A stretch of 64,000 bases of DNA from NCBI GenBank assembly GCA_000773965.1, contig JRUP01000035.1, positions 1-64,000 on the forward strand. The letters are read 5' to 3'. Source of the DNA: Enterobacter cancerogenus (GTDB taxonomy: Bacteria > Pseudomonadota > Gammaproteobacteria > Enterobacterales > Enterobacteriaceae). The translations under genes and the position numbers were made by a program. Below, one piece after another: positions 8,990 through 17,090 of this stretch. The number at the start of each line of letters is the position of its first letter. Positions within the stretch are counted from its first letter, which is position 1. A model generated the notes under the pieces. It saw only the letters and a list, made by a program, of their open reading frames with translations, searched no databases and had not been told where the DNA came from.

Positions 8990-9508
8990 ATGAAAATGAA
9001 TGGGATTAACTGGCCAGAAGGATTTGTACCGGGCTTTAGCGATAACTACTGTTCCAACGAAGTAATCGTTGCAGGTTTGAGTACCCAGGATATCTGGCCT
9101 CTGCTGAACACGCCGTCACTCTGGCCGACTTATTACCAGAACTCGGCGAATGCGCGCTTCTATGACAATAAAGGCCCGGAACTGGCGCAGGGCGTCCGCT
9201 TCTATTTCGAAACCTTTGGCTTCCCGGTGGAAGCGCAGGTCACCGAGTACGTAGCACCCGAAACGGGTGAAGCCGCCCGTGTTTCCTGGCACGGTTGGGC
9301 GGGCGAAGTGGGTAGCGAGGACCGTTTGGATGTTCTGCATGCCTGGCTGATTGAAGATCTCTCTGACAATCGCGTACGCATCCTGACCCAGGAAACGCAA
9401 AACGGCAAACCGGCAGTTGAGCTGGCAAGTGCTAAACCCAATCCGATGATCAATGGTCATCAGGATTGGCTGGATGGGCTAGTCGCGGCTGCGAAAGCGC
9501 GCAAATAA
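8990..9508 (+). CDS. SRPBCC/START-like domain protein
   Basis: About 172 residues from MKMNGIN, chosen because GGTGAG lies 9 nt upstream; the longer reading begins inside the LysR gene. The sequence (VAGLSTQDIWPLL...WPTYYQNSANARFYD, EYVAPETGEAARVSWHGW, HAWLIEDLSDNRVRILTQETQ) fits the polyketide-cyclase/START-like (SRPBCC) fold, which forms a deep ligand pocket. Family members bind or modify small hydrophobic molecules. It is divergently paired with a LysR regulator, which probably controls it. No catalytic motif is evident, so the reaction is unknown. Confidence 0.75.
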   Translation: MKMNGINWPEGFVPGFSDNYCSNEVIVAGLSTQDIWPLLNTPSLWPTYYQNSANARFYDNKGPELAQGVRFYFETFGFPVEAQVTEYVAPETGEAARVSWHGWAGEVGSEDRLDVLHAWLIEDLSDNRVRILTQETQNGKPAVELASAKPNPMINGHQDWLDGLVAAAKARK

Positions 9509-9627
9509 TCCCTACATTATCGCTTCACGTCGGTTCAGTGCTTGCGGTGCACATGTTTAAGTGATCGCTCCGCCAGCGCCTTATGCGCACTGGGCAGAAC
9601 GCTATCGGGTGAGCGAAGGATAATCAC

Positions 9628-10191
9628 TTACGGATAAAACGCAGCCTGGCACCGATAAACATACGCCGGTGGCAGGTTGCGCATCACGCGCGTGCGCGTC
9701 CAGTAAAAGTGCTGTGACAGCAGTGGCTCCGACAGCGATGTATATTGAAACTGCACAAACACGCCACCGGGAGTCAGCGCGCGGCTTATTTGCGTCAAAA
9801 TCCTTTCGCGCAACGCCTGCGGCAGGGAGAGCAGCGGTAAACCTGAGAAAATGGCATCGTAGCCGGTGCCTAACGTTTCTGCTGAATCAGTGTGTACCGT
9901 CAAACGCAGATCGTTAAACGCATTAAGCTTATGGGCTAATTGCGGATTGATTTCATATGCCGCCAGCGTTGCATCGGCTCTCATGCTATGCAGTACATGA
10001 CGTGTTAGCACACCATCGCCAGCGCCGAGTTCGGCAATCCGTTGCGTCTGCTGCCAATCTACGGCTTCAGACATGGTGCGACACAGCGCAGAAGAGGAAG
10101 GTGCGATAGAACCAAAAGCGCGCGGGTTAGCAAAAAATGCCTGTAAATAGCGGGTTTTTTCTTTGAGTAATGAATACGTCGTAGCAATCAC
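9628..10191 (-). CDS. SAM-dependent methyltransferase, phospholipid N-methyltransferase-like
   Basis: A 187-residue class I methyltransferase. Motif I is IAELGAGDGVLTRHVL and the acidic residue after strand 2 is in AAYEINPQ. The opening ...FFANPRAFGSIAPSS, PLLSLP in place of the DNA/RNA-type NPPY motif, and FVQFQYTSL fit the Rhodobacter-type PmtA/COG3963 group that methylates phosphatidylethanolamine; rRNA adenine dimethylase is the alternative. Translation starts at GTG with GGAGG 8 nt upstream. The promoter region holds a perfect minus-strand PmrA-type box and a CusR-type box, pointing to control by envelope or metal stress systems encoded 6-12 kb away. Product specificity is inference. Confidence 0.72.
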   Translation of the reverse strand: MIATTYSLLKEKTRYLQAFFANPRAFGSIAPSSSALCRTMSEAVDWQQTQRIAELGAGDGVLTRHVLHSMRADATLAAYEINPQLAHKLNAFNDLRLTVHTDSAETLGTGYDAIFSGLPLLSLPQALRERILTQISRALTPGGVFVQFQYTSLSEPLLSQHFYWTRTRVMRNLPPAYVYRCQAAFYP

Positions 10192-10235
10192 GATTATTAC
10201 CTCCGGGTTATTGGAGGTAATTCAACCATTAATTT

Positions 10236-10252
10236 CTTAAGCAAAGCTTAAA
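10236..10252 (-). promoter_or_regulatory. PmrA-type box upstream of the methyltransferase
   Basis: On the minus strand the sequence reads TTTAAG-CTTTG-CTTAAG, matching YTTAAK-N5-YTTAAK at every position, 45 nt before the GTG start. A PmrA/QseB-family regulator is encoded at 16422-17090. Confidence 0.65.
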
Positions 10253-10273
10253 GCCGTATTCTTTTATGCCCAG

Positions 10274-10289
10274 ATGACAAACTTGTCAT
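10274..10289. promoter_or_regulatory. CusR-type box upstream of the methyltransferase
   Basis: ATGACAA-AC-TTGTCAT fits the CusR core ATGACAA-N2-TTGTCAT exactly. The same core occurs before the RND operon at 26929-26948, whose own CusR-like regulator is the likely ligand. Confidence 0.65.
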
Positions 10290-10329
10290 GATAAAGAAAT
10301 GTCCTGGTATATGTTCAGTTAAATCTCCC

Positions 10330-10488
10330 TCATTGCAAGGGTTCTGAACCTTTTAATTGGGTTTCCATAAAATCAGTCAGATGGTGCATCCAGCAGCGCA
10401 TACCAAACAGATCCAGGATTAATCCGCTCCAAACCAGTGCCACGCACACCAGTAAAGCTAAAGCGATATAATAAGGGAATGCTGACAT
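10330..10488 (-). CDS. Small single-pass membrane protein, 52 residues
   Basis: Starts at MSAFPYYIALAL with AGGACGG seven nucleotides or so upstream, which favours this start over an upstream in-frame codon. Residues 5-27 form one strongly hydrophobic helix followed by a polar tail with Cys, His and acidic residues (RCWMHHLTDFMETQ). No family recognised. It lies upstream of, and on the same strand as, the methyltransferase, separated by a promoter region with two regulator boxes, so it is probably a separate unit. Confidence 0.6.
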   Translation of the reverse strand: MSAFPYYIALALLVCVALVWSGLILDLFGMRCWMHHLTDFMETQLKGSEPLQ

Positions 10489-10628
10489 AAATCCGTCCTG
10501 GACATTAAAACATGTATGGCGCGACAGTATTCTATAAATGAAGCATGCCAGCAACCTAAATAGATTTTTTTAGCAGGCTTACACAACGTGATAAACATTG
10601 TTGGTTAATTCGTGTAATACAGATGCAT

Positions 10629-10670
10629 TAAATTCCCCCCAACCACTGATGCGCAGTTGGGGGGAATTTA
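10629..10670 (-). terminator. Strong hairpin terminator of the ABC importer operon
   Basis: A 15-bp perfect stem whose arms are TAAATTCCCCCCAAC and its reverse complement encloses a 12-nt loop just after the stop of the ATPase gene. It can also stop transcription from the other side. Confidence 0.7.
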
Positions 10671-10683
10671 TTTAAGGGAAGGG

Positions 10684-11754
10684 TTAGCTTTTAGCGAAAA
10701 TCCACAGATCCTCTTTCGGCAGTGATACGCGGAAGCGCTGATTCCCGCGGAACTCCTTGCCATACGCGCGCAGCGCAAAATCATCCCCTTCGGTGCGGAA
10801 CAGGTATTCCCAGCGATCGCCTAAATACATACTGGTGAGCAAGGGCAGCTCAAGTGCGTTGTCATCAGCGGTGTCAGCGATATTCATACGTTCGACGCGA
10901 ATCACCGCTGTGCCTTCCTGTCCAACCCGCACATCGCCACTCGGTTTACCCCATAGCGCCCATTTTGCCCCGGCAATGCGCGCCCGGCCCCCTTCAACGT
11001 GGGTGATTTTGCCGTGCAGACGGTTATTGCTACCCATAAATTCAGCGGCAAACAGCGTTGAGGGCTGGCTGTACATCTCTTGCGGTGTGCCTTGCTGTTC
11101 AATCACGCCGTTATTCAGCAACAGAATACGGTCAGAGATCGCCATGGCTTCGTTCTGGTCATGTGTCACCATTAAGGCAGACAGCCCGAGACGAATAATC
11201 AGCTCGCGCAAGAACACACGCGCCTCTTCACGCAATTTGGCATCGAGGTTAGAGAGCGGTTCGTCCAGCAGAATCACCGGTGGGTTGTAGACCAGCGCAC
11301 GGCCAATCGCCACGCGCTGTTGCTGTCCGCCGGAAAGCTGATGCGGGTGGCGTTTGCCAAGATGCCCGAGCCCCAGTTGATCCAACACCGCCTGAACGCG
11401 TTGATTAATCTCTGCTGTGGCCACTTTGCGCAACTTGAGCGGGTAGGCCACGTTCTCAAATACGGTCTTGTGCGGCCACAGCGCGTAGGACTGAAAAACC
11501 AGGCCGAGATTGCGCTCTTCAGCTGGGATTTCACTTTTCGGCGTGCCATCAAACACCACATTTTTGCCGATGGTAATGCGCCCCTGCGACGGTTTTTCCA
11601 GGCCGGCCACGGCGCGCAGCAGGGTGGTTTTACCGCTGCCCGATGGGCCCAGCAGTGAAACCACTTCGCCTTTCTTCAACTGCATCGATACGCCTTTCAA
11701 TACAGGATTATCGCCGTACATCAGATGCAAGTTATCTACCGATAATTCAATCAT
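10684..11754 (-). CDS. ABC transporter ATPase, FbpC/AfuC/PotA-type
   Basis: A 356-residue ATPase with a C-terminal TOBE domain. Seen: Walker A GPSGSGKTT, signature [15 protein letters not shown], Walker B VILLDEPLSNLDAKLREE, H-loop VTHDQNEA, then about 110 residues with the TOBE-type segment NNRLHGKI... The start overlaps the end of the permease gene by 8 nt, showing translational coupling. With the fused permease and binding protein it forms a complete importer of the iron(III)/polyamine/sugar-phosphate class. Confidence 0.88.
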   Translation of the reverse strand: MIELSVDNLHLMYGDNPVLKGVSMQLKKGEVVSLLGPSGSGKTTLLRAVAGLEKPSQGRITIGKNVVFDGTPKSEIPAEERNLGLVFQSYALWPHKTVFENVAYPLKLRKVATAEINQRVQAVLDQLGLGHLGKRHPHQLSGGQQQRVAIGRALVYNPPVILLDEPLSNLDAKLREEARVFLRELIIRLGLSALMVTHDQNEAMAISDRILLLNNGVIEQQGTPQEMYSQPSTLFAAEFMGSNNRLHGKITHVEGGRARIAGAKWALWGKPSGDVRVGQEGTAVIRVERMNIADTADDNALELPLLTSMYLGDRWEYLFRTEGDDFALRAYGKEFRGNQRFRVSLPKEDLWIFAKS

Positions 11755-13516
11755 GTAATTTCACTCCAAAGCGTAACGCGATGCCGAGGCCGATCACCAC
11801 CAGCACGATATTAATCAGGGAGAGCGCAGCCACGATATCAATGGCGCCCGCTGACCACAGTGACACCAGCATTGAACCGATGGTTTCGGTGCCGGGTGAC
11901 AGCAGATACACACCGGTTGAGTATTCGCGCTCAAAAATCAGGAACATCAGCAACCACGAGCCAATCAGGCCATGGCGTGACAGCGGTACGGTCACGTGAC
12001 GCGTGGTTTGTCCCGGGGTGGCACCCACGCTGCGTGCGGCTTCTTCCAGTTCCGGGCCGACCTGCAACAGCGTTGAGGAGATCAGGCGCAAGCCATAAGC
12101 CATCCACACCACGGTGTAAGCCAGCCAGACGCTAAAGATGGTTTGACGCAGGGAACGCAGCCAAACGATAAAATTCTCACGCAGCCAGTCAGCAACCGGC
12201 AGGCTGGAGAGCCAGCCGTTTTTCAGGGACTGATCGAGCCACATCGGAATGAACAGGAACACCCAGAGAAAAGCCAGACCGGCTAACAGACCCGGCACGG
12301 CACGCGGCACCAGCACGCTGTAATCCAGGAAACGTGTAACCTGATCCTGCTTGCGATGCATGGCGATGCCGACAAACAAATAACAGATCACCGCCACCGC
12401 GCCACCGATCACCCCAATCAGCATCGAGTTGACAATGGCACGCAACAGATTGGGTTGATCCCAGATACTGTGGAAGGTCGCGAAGGATATTTCATCCCAC
12501 AGTGAGACGCCGACGCCCCAATGCGAGATGAACGCACGCATCACCACGCCCAGTAGCGGCACGCCGATGGTGATGGTCAGCCAGGCCAACACCACCGCAC
12601 CCGCAATCCAGCGCCATTTACCCAGCGGCAGGGCGCGCGCTTGTGACGCTTTGCCTTTCATGGTGACAAAACGGTTGGCGGTGCGCATCAGCCAGCGCTG
12701 CAGCATCACCAGCGGCACGGTAAAGCAGATCAGCACCACGGCAACAGCGGCCATCAGGTGGTAAGAAGGGGTGCCGAGCTTGTTAGTCAGCTTATACAGA
12801 TAGGTGGCGAGCACCATGTTGCCTTCCGGATCGCCCAATACCAGCATCAGGCCGAACACCTCTAATCCCAGGAAGAATAGCAGCACACAGGCATACAGAA
12901 TCGAAGGGCGCACCATCGGCAGGCTGACAGAAGTCATGACCTGCAACGGTGAAGCGCCGACTGTGCGCGCGGCTTCCTCCACATCGGAGCTGACGCTGCG
13001 CAGTGCCGATGAAATATAGAGATAGGCGTGTGGCACATGGGTGAGTCCGGCGATCACCACGATGCTGGTCATCGAGTAGATGTTCCACGGCACCACGCCA
13101 AACAGTTGATTCGCCCATTGAGACAAGAAGCCCACCGGCCCGGCGGCAACCACATAGCCAAAGGCCAGCACCATCGGCGAGACAAAGATCGGTACCAGAA
13201 TCAATGGCTCAATCAGGCGGCGTCCTGGCAGGTTGGTTCTGACCATCAGGAAGGCCAAAATACCGCCGAGCGGAATAGCAATGATCACCAGACCAAATGC
13301 CAGAATAAAGCCCGACTCCAGCGCCTTATAAAAATCAGGATCGGAGAAAATAAATCCAAATGAACCGAGCGTTAACGCTTTCTTTTTGGCAAAGAATGGC
13401 GCGGAGAGAAAACTCTGCACCACAATAAACATCAGCGGCACGTAAATAACCAATGCCGTGATCAGAACAATCAATGCACGTGGCAAACTCTGCCACTTTT
13501 TCAGTAACCTGCTCAT
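11747..13516 (-). CDS. ABC transporter permease, fused double-domain FbpB/AfuB type
   Basis: A 589-residue polytopic membrane protein with two permease modules in one chain, as in FbpB and AfuB. Each half has an EAA loop: EEAARTVGASPLQVM....LPMVRP in the first and EEAARSVGATPGQTTRHVTVPLSR in the second. About twelve membrane spans can be counted. It is the middle gene of the importer operon and shares an 8-nt overlap with the ATPase gene. Substrate cannot be read from the permease. Confidence 0.88.
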   Translation of the reverse strand: MSRLLKKWQSLPRALIVLITALVIYVPLMFIVVQSFLSAPFFAKKKALTLGSFGFIFSDPDFYKALESGFILAFGLVIIAIPLGGILAFLMVRTNLPGRRLIEPLILVPIFVSPMVLAFGYVVAAGPVGFLSQWANQLFGVVPWNIYSMTSIVVIAGLTHVPHAYLYISSALRSVSSDVEEAARTVGASPLQVMTSVSLPMVRPSILYACVLLFFLGLEVFGLMLVLGDPEGNMVLATYLYKLTNKLGTPSYHLMAAVAVVLICFTVPLVMLQRWLMRTANRFVTMKGKASQARALPLGKWRWIAGAVVLAWLTITIGVPLLGVVMRAFISHWGVGVSLWDEISFATFHSIWDQPNLLRAIVNSMLIGVIGGAVAVICYLFVGIAMHRKQDQVTRFLDYSVLVPRAVPGLLAGLAFLWVFLFIPMWLDQSLKNGWLSSLPVADWLRENFIVWLRSLRQTIFSVWLAYTVVWMAYGLRLISSTLLQVGPELEEAARSVGATPGQTTRHVTVPLSRHGLIGSWLLMFLIFEREYSTGVYLLSPGTETIGSMLVSLWSAGAIDIVAALSLINIVLVVIGLGIALRFGVKLHD

Positions 13517-13589
13517 ATGCCAACCCTATCAAACACCGGAGGCGAAAGGAGATGTTATGCGCCGCGACGGGCGCATAACGTGGGGAGCA

Positions 13590-14678
13590 TTATTTCCCGG
13601 CGGCGGTACGCCACTGTTTAATAAATTCCAGGCGTTTTGCCGGTTCCAGATATTCCAGCAGAGATTCATCCACCGGAATCGGCTTCAAGGCGTTGCCCAG
13701 CATTTTGGTCATACCGTCAATATCGTTTTTGCCTTCAATATCATTGCGCAGGGAAGGGATGTCCGCCTGATTCGCCAGGATACTCTGTCCCTTTTCTGAC
13801 AATACATAATCCAGCCACAATTTAGCGGCGTTCTCATGCTCACCCTCTTCGGTGATAAACGAAACGCGAGACAACACCAGGATATAATCTTTCGGGTAAG
13901 CGATGCCCAATGCCGGATCGCTCTTCGCTCGGGCTTCGGCATAAGAACCGAGAATATTAAAGCCAATCAAATTCTCGCCTGAAGAGACGCGCTCCATCAT
14001 CGTGCCAGTCGAAGATTGTACCGTCAGCCCCCCTTTCGCCATCCCCGCCAGATTTTCTTTGTAGTGCGGATCCACTTTGCTGTCCTGAACCGTCAGCATG
14101 AAACCTAATCCTGATTTTTCAATATCGTAAGTGGTCACTTTATTTTTGAATTTAGCCGGATCGGCTGCAATCATTTTAGCCAGTGCGGTGTGAGAGTCAG
14201 GCGCGGTGTCTTTTGGGATGAGTTTATTGTTGTAAATAAACACCACCGGTTCGTAGGTCGTGCCGTAAGCTTTATTTTGCCACACTGCCCATTTTGGTAT
14301 TTTGCTCTGCTCAGGCGAAGCATATTCCGCCGCATATTCAGTGGCTAGCTTCAGCGCGGTATCCATGGATGAACTCCAAACCACATCACCGCTGCCGCTA
14401 CCCGAGGCCTGCTCACTGATGTAACGATTGTAGAGTTCGGTGCTGTTCATGTCGTTATATTCAACTTTGATGCCCGGATAGAGCGACTCAAAGCCTTTAA
14501 TCAACGGGCCAGCAGCCTTAGTGTCAGTGGTCGAATACACCACCACCTTTCCCTCTTTTTTCCCCGCATCAATGACTTTCTGATACTCAGCGGGATAACC
14601 AGCAGGCACAGCGGCGAGGGCAGAGAAGGAGAGCCCAGCCAGTACAGAGGTTGTTAAAAAACGCAGTGAGGTTTTCAT
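13590..14678 (-). CDS. Periplasmic substrate-binding protein, FbpA/AfuA-like
   Basis: A 362-residue binding protein with a Sec signal peptide ending near FSALAA. The mature part has KEGKVVVYSTTD, FESLYPGIKVEYND and GDVVWSSSMD, typical of the FbpA/AfuA class. Ferric-binding FbpA proteins usually show a vicinal Tyr pair near the centre of the second lobe; here the comparable region reads GFNILGSYAEARAK with a single Tyr. AfuA homologues bind hexose phosphates rather than iron, so iron should not be assumed. AAGGA precedes the ATG. No Fur box is obvious in the upstream gap; TGTAAC/GTTAC repeats are present instead. Confidence 0.82.
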   Translation of the reverse strand: MKTSLRFLTTSVLAGLSFSALAAVPAGYPAEYQKVIDAGKKEGKVVVYSTTDTKAAGPLIKGFESLYPGIKVEYNDMNSTELYNRYISEQASGSGSGDVVWSSSMDTALKLATEYAAEYASPEQSKIPKWAVWQNKAYGTTYEPVVFIYNNKLIPKDTAPDSHTALAKMIAADPAKFKNKVTTYDIEKSGLGFMLTVQDSKVDPHYKENLAGMAKGGLTVQSSTGTMMERVSSGENLIGFNILGSYAEARAKSDPALGIAYPKDYILVLSRVSFITEEGEHENAAKLWLDYVLSEKGQSILANQADIPSLRNDIEGKNDIDGMTKMLGNALKPIPVDESLLEYLEPAKRLEFIKQWRTAAGK

Positions 14679-14864
14679 ACAGATCCTTTTGGTTACATTT
14701 GTTACAAGAATTTAACAGTAACCCATTGCGACCCCGATGCAATCCGCTCTGTAAAGTTTTTACAGCTTTTGTGACCTTAGTTAAATTATTCATTTCTTCG
14801 ATAAATTATTTCACTCTCACTATTGGACTAATAAATCATTTTTCAGTGATGCGCTCATGAAATC

Positions 14865-14881
14865 CTTAATTGAACATTAAG
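14865..14881. promoter_or_regulatory. PmrA-like box, distal, imperfect
   Basis: CTTAAT-TGAAC-ATTAAG matches YTTAAK-N5-YTTAAK except for the first base of the second half-site. It lies about 65 nt before the better box at 14946. The 330-nt gap 14679-15008 is otherwise AT-rich and holds no gene. Confidence 0.5.
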
Positions 14882-14945
14882 AAAGAGATTCATTTATTCA
14901 GTTTTCAGAAAAAGATAATCACAAGCGGAAAAACTATTTTTCCCT

Positions 14946-14962
14946 TTTAAGGGAGATTTAAG
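14946..14962 (+). promoter_or_regulatory. PmrA box upstream of the envelope operon
   Basis: TTTAAG-GGAGA-TTTAAG is a perfect match to YTTAAK-N5-YTTAAK and ends 46 nt before the first start codon of the operon that encodes a PmrA/QseB-family regulator. This suggests positive autoregulation. Confidence 0.72.
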
Positions 14963-15008
14963 TTTACCCGGTCATCATGAGCGCAATATGTTGACGGGGA
15001 AACCGATC

Positions 15009-15779
15009 ATGACTGACACCTTCACAGAATTAAAAGCGAAAGTACCGCAAGCCACGTTGTTGTTTTGGGTGCTAAAAATGATGTCGACGACGGTCGGTGA
15101 AACCGGCGCTGACTGGATCAACTTTGGGCTGGGCTTTGGGCTTACCGGCACTTCCCTTATTTCTGCACTGCTGTTTTTATTTATCCTGCTATTTCAGCTG
15201 CGCGCACCCCGTTATATCCCATGGCTTTATTGGCTAACGGTGTTAATGGTGAGCATTACCGGGACCTTACTTACTGACTATTTGACCGATCAAATGCAGG
15301 TGCCACTGCTCTATTCAGTGGCGATGTTTGGATCGGGCCTGGTGATGGTGTTGATGTTTTGGCATCGCACTGAAGGCACGCTGGAATTCTCATCCATCAA
15401 TACCAAAGGTCGTGAAATCTATTACTGGCTCGCCATTATGATCACCTTCGCGTTTGGTACGGCGCTGGGTGATGCGTTAGCAGAAAGATTATCGCTTGGT
15501 TACCTGACAACCACCCTGTTGTTTGCGGTGCTGATTGCGGCAACTGCGGCGCTCTGGCGAATCGGCAGGCTCAGCAGCGTGGCCTGTTTCTGGACGGTTT
15601 ATGTGCTGACGCGCCCCTTAGGCGCCTCCCTCGCCGATCTGTTTTCTCAACCGATTAAAGAGGGCGGATTGGGTTACGGCACCACGCCGGTCAATATTAT
15701 TTTCCTGCTGGCGATGGCGATATTAATCGGCGCATCAACGCTCTACGGCCACTCATCGCGCCAGATATCCAAACTCTAA
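15009..15779 (+). CDS. Multi-pass membrane protein, DUF347/COG4705-like
   Basis: A 256-residue hydrophobic protein with about eight membrane segments and a repeated pattern, including KMMSTTVGETGADWIN early and AFGTALGDALAERL and RPLGASLADLFSQP later. Such repeats (T.GET.aD / tALGDalAe / pLGAslaDl) define the DUF347 family of unknown function. The start with GGGGA upstream (ATG 15009) was chosen over the ATG at 14988, which lacks a ribosome site. It is the first gene of the PmrA-box operon, 19 nt before dedA. Its position suggests a part in envelope homeostasis; no activity is known to me. Confidence 0.8.
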   Translation: MTDTFTELKAKVPQATLLFWVLKMMSTTVGETGADWINFGLGFGLTGTSLISALLFLFILLFQLRAPRYIPWLYWLTVLMVSITGTLLTDYLTDQMQVPLLYSVAMFGSGLVMVLMFWHRTEGTLEFSSINTKGREIYYWLAIMITFAFGTALGDALAERLSLGYLTTTLLFAVLIAATAALWRIGRLSSVACFWTVYVLTRPLGASLADLFSQPIKEGGLGYGTTPVNIIFLLAMAILIGASTLYGHSSRQISKL

Positions 15780-15798
15780 CCCGATCAGGAATGAAAAT

Positions 15799-16425
15799 AT
15801 GCTTCAGCATCTGATGGATTATCTTTCGGGCAGTCACCTGATTGCCCTGGTCAACGCCGACCCGTTGTGGGTGGTGGCGATCGTTGCGGTGATTATTTTA
15901 TGCGAAACCGGTTTAGTCATTTTGCCGTTTCTGCCAGGTGATTCGTTGTTATTCACCACAGGCGCCTTTTTACCGGCCACCTCTCTTTCACCTGTCACAG
16001 TGATCGCCCTGTTAACCGTTGCTGCGTTTATCGGCGATACGCTGAATTACCATATTGGCAAAGGCGCGGTGGGGCGGTTTATTTTACGCCGCCAGTGGCT
16101 GAAGGTTCAGCATCGTGAAAAGACGGAAGCCTTCTTTCGCAAATATGGCGCCGCCACCGTGTTTATCGGTCGCTTCGTGCCGATTGTGCGGACGCTCGCG
16201 CCGTTTATTGCCGGCCTCTCATCCATGCCTCGTTCGACATTCTTGCTGTGGAACTTCGCCGGTGGACTGGCCTGGTGTGGCGGTTTTATCGGGCTCGGTT
16301 ATTTCCTTGGCGATATGCCCTGGGTGCGCGATCACCGCGAGTGGCTGGCGCTCGGCATTATTGGCGTTTCACTGCTGCCAGTGCTGACTGCAGTGATACG
16401 TCCTGCTCAGCAGGAAGAGTCATGA
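15799..16425 (+). CDS. DedA-family membrane protein
   Basis: A 208-residue protein of the DedA/VTT family. Seen: ETGLVILPFLPGDSLLF near residues 36-52, GDTLNYHIGKGAVG, the F.RKYGAATVFIGRFVPIVRTLAPFIAGLSSM core and a late G-rich membrane segment. DedA proteins flip or recycle undecaprenyl phosphate and phosphatidylethanolamine across the inner membrane and are needed for cationic-peptide resistance in several enterobacteria. The stop overlaps the start of the response regulator gene (ATGA), so they are translated together. Confidence 0.9.
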   Translation: MLQHLMDYLSGSHLIALVNADPLWVVAIVAVIILCETGLVILPFLPGDSLLFTTGAFLPATSLSPVTVIALLTVAAFIGDTLNYHIGKGAVGRFILRRQWLKVQHREKTEAFFRKYGAATVFIGRFVPIVRTLAPFIAGLSSMPRSTFLLWNFAGGLAWCGGFIGLGYFLGDMPWVRDHREWLALGIIGVSLLPVLTAVIRPAQQEES

Positions 16426-17090
16426 GAGTGCTGCTGGTCGAGGATGACCGCATGATCGGGGATGCGGTGTATGCGGCGCTAAAGGATGCCGCCTACGCCG
16501 CCGACTGGGTTCGTGATGGCGAACAGGCGCTGCTGAGTCTGGCGACGCACAGCTACGATTTGGTGCTGCTCGATCTGGGGTTACCGCGTCGTGATGGTGT
16601 GGAGGTGCTGCAACAACTGCGTCTACAGGGCAATCAGGTACCGCTACTGATCGTTACCGCGCGCGATGCACTGGAAGATCGCCTGAATGGCCTGGACGCG
16701 GGTGCCGACGATTATGTGCTCAAGCCCTTTGCCATGAGTGAACTGCTGGCGCGTGCGCGTGCGGTGATGCGGCGCAAAGCAGGCAATGCCGCGCCGTTGA
16801 TGAGCAATGGTCGGTTTACACTGAACCCGGCGACCCGCCAGGTGTGTCATCTGCAACGTGACGAAACCCACACGCTGTCGGCTCGTGAGTATGCGCTGTT
16901 GCAGGCGCTGATCGCCCAGCCCGGTCAGATTTTTTCGCGCAGCGAGTTAGAGAGCAAAATCTACGGCTGGGGCGAGGAAGTCGAGAGTAACGCGATTGAG
17001 TATTTCATTCACTCGCTGCGGAAAAAGCTTGGTAGCGATGCGATTCAGAACGTGCGGGGCGTGGGATGGAAAGTCTCAAAAGACGCCTGA
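16422..17090 (+). CDS. OmpR-family response regulator, PmrA/QseB type
   Basis: 222 residues. Receiver domain with acidic pair D8-D9, phospho-acceptor D51 in LVLLDLGLPRRDG and K101 in LKPF; C-terminal winged helix ends in NAIEYFIHSLRKKLG...VRGVGWKV. The LDLGLPRRDG and YGWGEEVESNAIE segments are typical of PmrA/QseB regulators. The start overlaps the dedA stop, which rules out the longer reading inside dedA. Perfect YTTAAK-N5-YTTAAK boxes before this operon and the methyltransferase fit its expected DNA specificity. Whether it answers Fe(III), acid pH or another signal cannot be seen. Confidence 0.88.
   Translation: MRVLLVEDDRMIGDAVYAALKDAAYAADWVRDGEQALLSLATHSYDLVLLDLGLPRRDGVEVLQQLRLQGNQVPLLIVTARDALEDRLNGLDAGADDYVLKPFAMSELLARARAVMRRKAGNAAPLMSNGRFTLNPATRQVCHLQRDETHTLSAREYALLQALIAQPGQIFSRSELESKIYGWGEEVESNAIEYFIHSLRKKLGSDAIQNVRGVGWKVSKDA

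Noticed and set aside
9116..9460. 114-residue frame opposite the START-like gene
   Set aside because: Antisense shadow with no ribosome site or domain.
14679..14864. Fur box before the FbpA-like gene
   Set aside because: Only GTTAC/GTAAC repeats found; no stretch fits the Fur consensus well.
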